A stretch of DNA of 64,000 nucleotides from Chlorella sorokiniana (taxonomy: Eukaryota; Chlorophyta; Trebouxiophyceae; Chlorellales; Chlorellaceae), in assembly GCA_025917655.1 (NCBI GenBank), contig CP084615.1:2294001-2358000 (forward strand), given 5' to 3'. This document shows, piece by piece, positions 1 to 10,704 of this stretch (positions within the stretch are counted from its first letter, which is position 1; every line of letters starts with the position of its first letter). The notes below the pieces were generated by a model, which saw only the letters and a program-made list of their open reading frames with translations, had not been told where the DNA came from and made no database searches. The position numbers were made by a program, and so were the translations under genes.

Positions 1-3000
1 GATGACTGCTCAGCCTGCACATCCTTGCTGTAGTCATCTTCATCAGCTGCTACTGCCGCCAGGTCTTGCGCTGCTGCTTCCGTCGCCGCTGCTGATGCGC
101 CACCCTGAAAGCTGCTGGGCTCGCCGCCGTCTGCAGGGTTGACGGCGGAGGCGGGTCCTGCTGCACCCGCTGCCTGGGAGGTGCCCGGCGTATCATCCAA
201 GTGTTCGGGGCTGATGGGGTGCGACCGCACACCCTCGCTGCCAGAGCCAGAACCTTCCGGCCCATCAAGCAGGCGGCTGGCGGGGGCGGGCGTTCCTGCT
301 GCGTCACCAGCAGGCACGGGCGCCTGTGCCCCGCTGATCTCCCGCTCAGCGCCAGCATCAGGGGCCGCCCCATTGGCGTCCTCTGCTGCCTGCCCAGCGG
401 CAGCAGGAACCGCTGCTTCCGTAGCTGCTGCTGCTCCAGCCACGGCGGGGGTGCCGCCACGGCCACTGCGCGGCCTGTCGCGGCTTCTTGGCCAGGCTGC
501 GCGGGGCTGCTCGGCGTGAGCGTGGCCTGCAGCATGCCTGGGTTCAGGCCTGACGAGATGGAGTGCACCCGGGAGAAGGTGAGATCCCACAGGCTGCGCC
601 CGACACATCCTGAGAGGGGGCAGAGGGGGAGCAAAGGGCGGTGGGTGAAGGAGTCGGCAGGCGGTGGCTGGGGCGGCAGGGCGCCGAGGCGTGGCCAACA
701 GCAGATACCGTGCAGTGCGGCTTCCTTGCAGCCAGCAGCCAGATTGCTGATAGATCCCACAGGCCCAACTTTGCCGCCACTACGGCTGGCTGCTCCACTG
801 CCAATCCGGGCGCTCAGGTGTGTAACAGAACGATGCCCTCTGCCCCACAGGCTGCCCACCTTCCAGTCTGGGGTCAGGATGCCCGATGAGGCCATGACCA
901 GCAGCATGTTCTTGGCGTTCTCAGGCACCGCCTCCTGCACCGCCTCGTGCCGCACAGCCATGCAGTCCTGCAGGAAATGGGAGCAGGCGGGATAGGCTGT
1001 CTGGCCAAACGGGCAGCGGCAGCGGCCAACACAGGCGCAGCGCGGGGTTGGGGCGCCGCTGCTGCGCAGCCGCGTAAGGGCGGCTGCACAAATCCCGCTG
1101 GGATGGCATGGCTGGCCAGCGGCTGCACTCCGGGCGGGCGGCGGCCCCCACCTGCAGCGCCTGCAGCACCGCCCCCACAGCGCGTAAAAGTCTCGGTCGT
1201 GCTGCACCACCTCCACGTACTGCAGGCGGTACAGGCGACAAGCGGGGGGCGGCACGTCAGCCAGGCTGCCGGCAGGGGCCCCTGCTTGCTGCCGCCGGGA
1301 CGGCACGTGATGCTGGCAAGGGGCCAGGCAGCACTCAAGGGCAGCGTGCGCGGAACATGCATGAGCGCAACGGCGCCCTGAAACCCTCATCCACCCACCT
1401 GCATCGTGGTTTTCGTCAGCATGGCTACAGCCAGCCGCACGCTCTTTTCGGCACCGGGGTGGCTCTTGGCCTTCTTCGCCGCCAGACGGGCCAGTTCTGC
1501 GGGGCGGTGGAGGGACGCTGGCTCAGAACGTGGCTTGCGATTGCAAGATTGCAATTGCAACTTTGCTACCGACAACAGCATCGAAAACAAGGGAGGCGCA
1601 GGCCTGGCTTCAAATCATGACAGTCGATTGTGACAGTCAAAGGGTGCAATGCTGCTCGCGCCTTGCCCTCACCTGCCGCCACCGGCACCAGAAACTCGCG
1701 GAACGTTTGCACCCACAGCTCCGGCGGCAAATTGAGGCACTCGCTCTTCTGCAGCGCGCGACTGCAAATCGGACAGGCAGGGACAGGGTTGGATGGGTAC
1801 TCCATAGCTTGATTGCAGCAGACATACAACCACGATTGCTTCTTGCGAGCAGGGCAGCGGAAGGCTGGGGAGGGCAGCGGGTGGCGGCGGCGGCGGCGGC
1901 GGCCGCCCTCACCCCAGCACCATGATGGCGCTGTCTCGCAGCGGCTGGCACTCGTTTGTGGCCAGGGTCTGTGCCAGCACGCCCATGCTGGTCAGCCACA
2001 GGCTCACCAGCTGTTCGTCTGCGGCAGGGGGCAGCACACCTCACGGATCCCTGCGCCGACTGCGCACCACTGCGCCGAACAAGAGTCACACGCGCAGCCA
2101 GCGACTTTGGCTCCGCCGCACACGCGCGCATCTCTGCCCCCGAGCCCCCACCCGTCAGCGCGGCGTCGTCGTCCAACAGAGCGCCGCCCTGCGCCGCCGC
2201 CTCCGCCGCCGCGGGGCTCTGCACCAGCAGCCAGCCCACGAGCGCCTCCAGCAGGTCCAGGTACTGCACCGCCGCCTCGGCGTTGCTCTGCGGCGCCGAC
2301 ACGGTGCGCACAGCGGGAGGAGGCGTGTGAGCAGGCAGGTCGGGAGGAGCAGGCACGGGGCACAGCCAGGTCCCCGATTCCAGAAACATGAAAGCTATCA
2401 TAAGCGCGCAAACTTGAAAATGAGGAGCGTCCATGCAGACCGCCAGCAGTGCCTCCAGCGGCCGAGGCGCACCAAGCCGTAACCGCACCTGCTTGTACTT
2501 CTCCACGAACTTGAGGCACACCTCCAGCAGCGGCATGAAGGACTCCCCCGACAGCGCGCGCGGGCTGCTGCACGCCACCGACAGGCACTCGTACGCCAGG
2601 GGGCCGCCTCGGGCGCGCTGCGGGGGCACAGGGGGTTGGGCATCGGGCGGTGGGTGGGAACAAGCTGTGCGGTGTGGTGTTGGCAGCAAGCATACCGGGA
2701 GATGTATTTCGGCAGGCGCAGAGGTCTGGCCAAGCGGGCTCAAAGAGCTGCTTGGGTGTGCTTCCAGCCGCAAGCGCCGCCCCCGCTCTTCCCTCTGCCC
2801 CCGCACCCGAGCAGAGGTGCAGGATGTGCCCAACTGTGCGCCAGCCCGCCTCGGTGCGCACGTAGGGCGCGCTGCTCTTCAGCAGCGCCAGCATCTGCAG
2901 GTGTATGGGGGCCGCAGCATCGCTGCCCTTCATCAGTCTCACCTAACCCAGCCGCTCAGCCAGCAACGACAACCACGCAGCCGGCACGAAAACGCAGGGC

Positions 3001-6000
3001 TCCAGACTGCACCCCCACAGCGCATCATCCAACGCACGCGGACGCGCAGGGAGGGGCGGGGCGGCTGCGCACCTCGCCCGCGATGAGCTCCGCCAGCTCC
3101 CAGGACACGGCTGAGGCGAGTCCGATGACGAGGCGCAGCGAGCGCAGCAGCATGTCGGCGGTGTCCTCCTTGTAGGGCAGCAGGCGCTGGCAGATGCGCA
3201 GCAGGCCCAGCACGGCGCGCTCCACCAGCGGGTTCACAGCCGGGGCTGGGGATGGGGCGGGAAGGGTGGATGGGGGTGGGGTGGGGGTGGGGCGGGAAGG
3301 GTGGATGGGGGTGGGGTGGGGGTGGGGCGGAATGGGTGGATTGGAAGTGTGTGTGGCGGGGTGCATGGATGCAGGGCATGCTCATGGGCGCCACCGACAA
3401 GCTCCACAGGCGGCAGCCATTGGGCTGGGAGTCTGCGGGCCGTGGAAACCATCTGCACGACAGAGCCTCGCAGTACCACAGCCCCCAACCGTGACCTCCA
3501 CCAACGAGCACACGCCCACACGCGCTCTCACCGTTGTCCTTGTCCATGGCGGCGGCCAGGTACTCGTGCAGCAGGGGCCAGACGAGGCCGACGCGGTCGC
3601 GGTTGCGCAGCGCCAGCGTGACCAGCAGCTCCAGGCACAGCTCGGCGGGGGCGGTGGCCTCGCCCGACCGCGCCGCCGCGGCCACGTTGCCCGCCGACCA
3701 CATCACCGCTTTGACCAGCTCCACCAGGGACTCGGCGGTCTGAGGGGGAGGGAAGAACGGAAGCATGGGAAGAGGGGATGAGTGGAAGAAGGGCGGCATT
3801 GGGAGGGGTTGGAGGGATGCGAGGCGGGAACTGAGCGGGCACTGCGTGGGGATGGCAGCTGCCAGGAGCCTGCCCATCCTTCCGTCCCTGCGCCCCCAAA
3901 CCCACCAGGAACTTCGAGTCCGCAAACACCTCCTCCACGTGGCACGCCTCAACGCTGGCCACCGCCCGCGCCGTGAGCTCCGCCTCGCGCGCAGCGGCCT
4001 GCAGCAAGGAAAGGCCAGGTGATGCTGTAAGCCAACGGAGGGAACGGGGCAGGCTAGCCCACCGGCGCATCTGCAGGCCCACCTGAATGACGCGCCGAGC
4101 GAGGGCCCCCTTTCCGGTTTGCTGCCGCTCAAACAGCGCTTCCTCTCTGCACTGACCAGCCCGCACCCCTCCTCCTCCCCCGCCCTTGCAGCCCCCCCCG
4201 CAGCCCCACCTGCTCCGTTGAGGCCCCATCGGCGCCGTCGATGGATATGACGGAGGTGATGACGCGGGACAGCAGCGAGCCGGATGAGCCGCGGCCGCGC
4301 GAGATGGAGGCGGGGCGGGGCAGGCGCAGGCGGGCGTCCTCCGGGTCCTCTCCATCGGCTGGAGGGGCGGGGATGGTGGTGGGTGTGGTGTGTATGGGGG
4401 TGTGGTGGGGTAGGGCGTGGGTGGGTTGAAGGGTTTGGGCTGGGCAAGGAGCCTGGTGAACCCATGCTTTGCAGCATGAAGCACTCGACTGTGGCTCGCG
4501 CGGGCGGCGCATGCTCGGTGCACGACAAGCAGGTGCGTGGCTGCACCACACAACCGTGTTGCCCTCCACCCCCACCACCAGATACAGACACGCAGACACA
4601 CACACGTGCCGCCCCCGCCCCACCCGCGATGACCGCCGGCGGCAGCAGGTCGAGGCGGTGCAGGCGGAGCATAGCATCCATGACGTTGCGCCAGCCGGAG
4701 CGCAGCCAGTCGCCGTAGCTGCAAGGAGGGGGGCAAGGTGGGGAGGAGAGGGATGGGGGAAATGAGGGGGAAGACGGCGTTGAAATGAGGGCGCAGCTGT
4801 GCAACGGAAGTGCCACGCTTGCTTTCCAAGCTGCTACCGGGCCTCTCCTGCAATTTCCAATTTTCAGGTGCCTGTCTGTCTCCCCCTCGGCCCCCGCGTC
4901 TCCTCACCGGTTGGCAATGTAGAACATTGCCTCCAGCGCCCCCGCGCCTTATCGCTCGCGCCGAGCGCGCGGCGGCCCCGCGGCGGCGCCAGCACCGCCG
5001 TGAACTTGGCCAGGGCCGCCACGATGCTGTCCACCACCTCGTCCACCTGGTGGAGTGGGGACAAGGGGGTGCCAGCATGCATGTGTGTGTGTATTGAAAA
5101 AGGGGGGGTCACTTGCAAGTGTGGAGCAGTGGGCATGCACATGGGTAATCATTTTTGAGTTGTTTATTTTCGGAAGGGGCGGATCTGATCTGGGGGTGGA
5201 GCAACCGCCATCACCGTCTCAGCAGCGGCAGCCTTGCGCCTTGGTGTTGGCAGCAACCTGCGCGTCCCAAAAGCCTGCACCCCGCTGCATGAGCAGTGCC
5301 AACCGCCCTTCCTGCCCGGGTCACCTGATGGTATGCCGCCATGCGCGCCGCCAGCTGCAGGCACTCGAGCGCCCGCGCCACCGCCCCAGGGTCTGACGCA
5401 TTGTCCAACACAACTGACACCGCCGCCAGGGTGGGGCCCCACACCAGCCCAAACATGTCCCGCTCAAGCGACTCGCTGGCTGCAGCGGGAGCAGCAAACA
5501 GGGGGCAGGAGTCAATGAGGGGGCCCAGGCATGGAGATGTGCCAGGCAGCCACATGGATCCACGAAGGGTTGCGCGCTCGCAGCGCCAAGGGCTGGCAGC
5601 GGCGCCTCCAGTGCGGCAGCAGCGGCGGCAGCTCACTGCTGGCGCCCAGCGTCATGCGACCGCGCGGGCGCCGCGCCTCCAGCGCCAACTGATCCCAGAA
5701 CACAGACGGCAGCTCATCGGCAGACGACTCTGCACGGGTGGCAGGCGGGCTCTCGCTTGAGAGGAAGAAGGCTGCCGACAGCAACCAAGCCCAGCCGCTG
5801 CCAGCCTTGCGTCCAAGGCTACCTCCTCCCGCTGCACTACCGCCACCGAACCCTCCTTCCTGTCATATGCCTGCTGTGTGCATTCCCCTGTCAAGGCCTC
5901 ACCCACCCAGTAACGCAGCCCACCTGCCGAGATCTTGAGCTCATCCCGCGCGATGGAGGCGTAGATGCTTTCCAGCAGCTGCCGCGGCATCGGCTCGCCC

Positions 6001-6487
6001 TCGTTCGTGCTGCGGTTGATGCGGGCAAAGTCCTCCAGGCTCATCTTCTTCTTGTTCTGCAAGCAACAAACGGGTGGGAGCCAGCGAAAGCGAAACAACT
6101 ATCAGACTGGGCGGAGCAGCAATCAACAAAATAAAAGGGCTCGTTTCAAGCACAAGCGCACAAAAGCCCCTGCTTGCAGAATCCCACAGGCTTGTTGAGG
6201 TCCTCCTCCTTCCTTCCTGCCAGCTCCGGTCCCCCGCTTCTCATCCCCCACCCACCCCACCCACCTGGCTGTTGTGCAGGTCTGTGTTGAGCATGATGAC
6301 GGAGAAGGCGAGGACATAGGCGGCGTCGGCGGAGCGGAGCCCCATGGCCGGCATCTGCTCGTAGTAGCGCCGCCCAAACACCTGCATGATGCGGTCGATC
6401 TTCTGGCCCTCGCCGGGGGCGGAAGGAGTCCATGAACATGCGCAGCGCGGTGTCGAAGCTCAGGCCTGCGTGGGTGGGTGGGGGATG

Positions 6488-6534
<47 letters not shown>

Positions 6535-9500
6535 TGGTGGGGCGCGGTGAACGCGGTGCCATGAGGCCACAAAGCTTTCTCAGCATCCAGGGAGGGCCAT
6601 CCGAGTAAATGTGCAGCATCCCCTCTGTCGCGCTCCGTGCTTCAAGGCCCGACGCTGTAAGCAAAGCAAAGCTGCAGCCAGCCACCGCTGCTTGCTGCCC
6701 AGGCGCACAGGCGCGGAACGCTGCCCGCCCGCGCCGCGCCACCGGTGAAGTCAAAGGTCTGCATGAAGGCCTCGCGCACTTGCTCGTAGAAGTCGTCGCG
6801 CTCGCCCAGTATCTCGCCGATGCCGCCCTTGGCCAGGCCCGGGCAGCAGCGCAGGAAGCGCGCGATGCTGGCCGGGTCCAGCTGCGTCGGCAGCAGCCGC
6901 AGCGTCTGCAAGTACTGGAACCCCTTCTTCTGGTCGCGGTTGAAGTGGTCGGCAGCCGCCGCCAGCCGCCCCTTCAGGTACTTCTCTGCGCGGGCGGTCT
7001 CGGCAGGGCTGTCGGCCGCGCCGCCCAGCATCGCCTCCAGCGGGGGTGCACCCCGCGGCCAGCGGCGACCAGACGTCGAGGAAGGTTGGCGGGTCGGCGA
7101 GCGGCGGCGCGGCGCAGGCATCTGCGGGGGGGGCCTGCTGGGATGCTTGATGTGCCCCCTCCAAAACATCAAGTGCAACAGGGTATGCGCACATACATGC
7201 ATCTGAAATAACTTCCAGATGCAGGGGCCACCCATCACAGTGCCTAAAGAACGAGCCCCCCATGCCCCTTTGGAGGCCTCCCTCTCCCACCTATCACCAC
7301 CCACCCACACACATCCGCTCCCCCACCCACCCAGGTCGCTGACACCGCTGCAGGGTGCGGCCAGGGCCGACAGGATGGCCAGTATGCCGTCCAGGCTCTG
7401 CAGGTGCACCGCCGCCAGCGGGCCGCTCACGGGGAAGGCCGTCTTGGACAGCAGGCCGCACAGCTGCTCAAACAGGTTGCTGCGCTCGATGCTGCGGCAG
7501 TTGGGTAGGGAGGGAGGGACGGGCAGGGCATGAGGTGGATGACAGCGCATCGCGTGCACAGCTGGGTGCCACAGGGATCGACCCGCAGGCTGAACTGCTG
7601 GCAGGGCAAGCCACCGTGGCATGCAGACAGGCATGCGGCGGCATGCCAGAAAGATGACGCACCGCAGCTGCGACAGACCGAGACCTAAGGCCCCATCCCC
7701 ACATCCTGCGCCCGCGCGCCCCTGCTAGATGCCTGCCCTGCACCCCCACCGCCCCCACCCACCGGCAGTCCAGGTTGAGGTACGCGTCCCGCACGAATCT
7801 GGGCTGGCGGCAGAAGTCCAGCACGCCCTCCAGCGCCGCCTGCTGCACCTCCAGCGCCACGCCGCCGTGCGTGCCGCGCCCCTCGGCCAGCGGCAGCAGC
7901 AGCAGGCCCAGCAGCGCCTCCACGTGAAGCATCATGGAGGATCCCAGGTGCACGTACAGGCACAGAGTGACCTGGGAGAATGGGGGTGGTGGTGTGTGGG
8001 CGGGGGTGGGGCGGGGGCGGGGTGGGGGGGGTATCGGGCAAGAAGGTGGAAGGGGGGAAGGAAGGGGGAAAGGAAGGGGCGGGCATCTCATGGCCCTGCT
8101 TCAGGACTTGTCAGAACCCCGCCAGAAAGGGTGCTGCATCCGCAACCAGGCGCCCATCGCCTCTTGCCGTCAGGCTGTACAACCAGGTGCGTAAGCCAAT
8201 TGGTTGACCAGCAGGCCCTGCTGGCTCCTTGCAGGCCCCCCGCCATTTGCGCATGCCCTCCTGCTGCAGGCTGTACCCACTCCCACCTGGCAGATGCCAG
8301 CCAGGCAGGCCAGGCTGGGCTGGCGCGCCGCCTTGAACATGGCACGCGTCAGCTCCCGCTGCAGCAGGCCCAGCAGCGACTCGTGTGCCTCCAGCGCTGG
8401 CCCTGCCGCCTGGAGCGCGATGCCGAGCAGGTCCAGGCCGTGTGCGGGCAGGTCTTGATGGGAGCCCACAGGCTCTGGGTGGGTGGGATGGCGGGTGGGT
8501 GGGGTGGGGGATGGGGCGGGGGAGGTGGAGGATTAGGAAAGGGAGCAACGAGGGTGGGCAACACACGCAGAGAGCTTGCTGGCCGGCCTCAGCGGGCAGC
8601 CGACGCTGCTGCACAACACAGCAACGCTGACTAAAACGGAAGAGAAGCGGGCGACGCAGGGTGGCGCCCGTTGCACCTGTTGCGACCAGCGAGATGATGA
8701 AGGCGAGGACTTCATAGACAGCCTCCACCCCATAGCCAGCAATACCCCCGGGCTGCCCTGCACCGTCGGCAGCAGCGACACAATCTCGCCGGTGGCGGGG
8801 GAGGGCAGCGCCGGGGAATGCGACGCCGGCGTATGAGCCTCTGTGCCATCCACGCCTGACGCAGCTGGCTGTGCAGGCGTCGCGAGCTGCACATCGGCTG
8901 CTGCGGCAACCGGTGCTGCTGGCCCTTCCACTGCCGCACCGGCCTCGCCAGGCTGGTCCCCTGATGCTGCTGCTGCCGCCGACGCTTCATTTGCCGCCTC
9001 GCCAGCAGCCTCAGCACCGTTGCTGGGCGCCTGCCCCTCCTCCTCGCCCTCATCCGCCAGCACGGTGGCAGCCCGCGAGGGCACCGGGGACACTTGCAGC
9101 CGGGGGCGGTGTGCGGGCGGCGGAGCTGCCGCGGGCAAAGGGCGAGTCGGGGGCCGGGGATGGCGTCCAGGCGAGAGAAGATCAGCTGAACCATCTCGTT
9201 CATCGACTTCCGGGAGGCCTGAGTCAGCAGCTCTGCAGCCGGGGAGGAGGGGGTGCTTCAGCGGACAGGTGGGCAGATCACGGGGCCCCGCCGTGTGCCG
9301 GCCGCTGTGACGCTGGCGGTGCTCTGGCCTCGTCCACCGCGGTTCTGCTGCTGCCAAATTGCCGCCTTGCCGGCAACGGAGAGACTCCCTAAGCCTCATT
9401 TACTTTCGTGCGCACCACACGCCCTATCCTCCCAGTCACACGCCCCCGCCGCCCGCGTTTTTGGCTATAGCTGTGCCGGCCTGCTGCTGGCACTCGCTGC

Positions 9501-10390
9501 CCCCGCTGGCTCTGCGTACCCGAGGTGTCCTTCCCCTTCTCCGTCTGGTAGTGCCCCACTTGGTAGCACGCCTGGAAGAGGCCGATCAGGCTGTCGTCCG
9601 ACAGCAGCGGGCCCGCGGGGCAGGCCACGCAGGCCACCAGCACGTCCAGGATCTTCTTCAGCACGCACTCGTCTGACTCCGCCCGCGAGCCCTCGAAGCG
9701 GGTGGCTGTCACGCTCTCTGCCACCGCCTGGATCGCCACCGCGGTGGCGGCGCCGCCCGCCTCGCCTGCAGGCGTGCCAGCGCGCGAGCAGCTTCGGTGG
9801 GGGCTCGAGCAAGGGAACACATGGTGACAGTGTGCACCCGGTGCGTCTTCTGCACCCCACAGACTGCCAAGCTGCAGCTGCATGCAGTGCGAACGCCCGC
9901 AGCGCACCCAGCAGCCCGCGCCGCAGGATCCGCTCCAGCGAAGTGAGGGACACGAGAGTGATGGGCCCATTGATCTCCGGGTTCCTTACGGCCTCCAAGA
10001 ACGGGCTCAAATACTCCAGCGGGTCCACCTCCCCCAACCTACACCCATGGCAAAACGGTGTCGACACCCCCCACCAGGCAAACCTGCCACACTGCCGCCA
10101 GCCGCCGCCGCACTCACTGTGCCATGAGAAGAGCTTGCGGCGCAGGGCCTTGAAGTCCTCCAGCAGCGGTTCTTCCACCTCGTCGTCCTGTAGCAAAGAT
10201 AACGCAGGCGTTTCCAACAGGGGGCAGCGAAAGCGGGTTGTTGGTGCTGCCCGCTTGGCACTCGGCGATCGGTGATCACCGCGGCAAGTATCGAACTCAC
10301 CGCATATCTTCTAAACTTAGCGTTGCTGCGTAGCGCTGCAATGACAGCGGCCGCCTCCCCTGCAAGGAAGAGGCTCTCTGCGCGGGACAT
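1..10390 (-). CDS. GBF1/GNOM-class ARF guanine-nucleotide exchange factor (Sec7 domain), 3' end at or beyond window edge
   Basis: Large ARF-GEF that would load GTP on ARF GTPases at Golgi or endosomal membranes. The start chosen is the ATG at 10390 ([16 protein letters not shown]). Domains in order: DCB region (10045-9900, [13 protein letters not shown] and [15 protein letters not shown]), HUS region (about 7780-7350, DAYLNLDC then [19 protein letters not shown]), Sec7 domain (about 6960-5930, [65 protein letters not shown]), then HDS-like helical exons. A late exon (about 900-560) carries [15 protein letters not shown] and [14 protein letters not shown], matching the GNOM family C-terminus. 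At least 20 exons are needed. In the Sec7 catalytic loop the frame jumps at a G run at 6415-6419 (see findings). The tail is uncertain: one frame stops at 50, another Ala/Asp/Glu-rich frame stays open to base 1. Identity is firm; exact exon borders are not. Confidence 0.9.
3238..3345. repeat. G-rich intronic minisatellite
   Basis: Two near-identical copies of a unit of about 48 bases, built from GGGCGGGAAGGGTGGATG and GGGGTGGGGTGGGGGTG, followed by a third partial copy. It lies in an ARF-GEF intron. Similar GGGTGGG-type stretches occur in other introns of this gene (for example 7980-8060 and 8480-8530). The runs of three or more G could fold as quadruplexes; that is inference. Confidence 0.85.
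6492..6533. repeat. (TG)n microsatellite
   Basis: About 21 uninterrupted TG units lie in an intron of the ARF-GEF gene, just upstream (in gene sense) of the exon that carries the Sec7 catalytic loop. Confidence 0.95.
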
Positions 10391-10704
10391 TGCGGCGCTG
10401 TCACGGATTCATCGCAGATGTGGCGCCACCAGGGGACTGCTGAGCATCGCCGATCGCCCGTTCCAGTCAAGTTCATATGCCAAGCCCGCTAGTACACACG
10501 GGTCGTACTGCCGCCGTCGCCGCCATTCACTGCAACATGTCCTCGCATACAGGAACGTAGAGTTACATGCAGCTTCACGTGTCTTCAATCGCAGGTCAAA
10601 AGAAGCAAAAGATATCACTTCAATGTCACGTTGACTTCAGCATGCATACAAGGCAGGCGGGTGTTCTTCCGTCGTCGCCTAGCACGTCGACCTCCCCTCT
10701 TTCT
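10391..10704. other. Intergenic: 3' tail of MICU gene and upstream region of ARF-GEF
   Basis: 314 bases between two minus-strand genes. It should hold the MICU 3' untranslated region and the ARF-GEF promoter. Apart from the TGTAA signal listed separately no gene-like structure was seen. Composition is less GC-rich than the genes on either side. Confidence 0.5.
10563..10567 (-). terminator. TGTAA polyadenylation signal for the MICU gene
   Basis: TTACA on the plus strand reads TGTAA on the minus strand, about 140 bases after the MICU stop. TGTAA is the usual polyadenylation signal of chlorophyte algae. The pentamer is short, so position relative to the stop is the main support. Confidence 0.5.

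Noticed and set aside
50-1390. A single 446-codon minus-strand frame at the left edge as a separate gene
   Set aside because: It is a chain of ARF-GEF exons read through introns; conserved GNOM-type C-terminal motifs fall in pieces of it.
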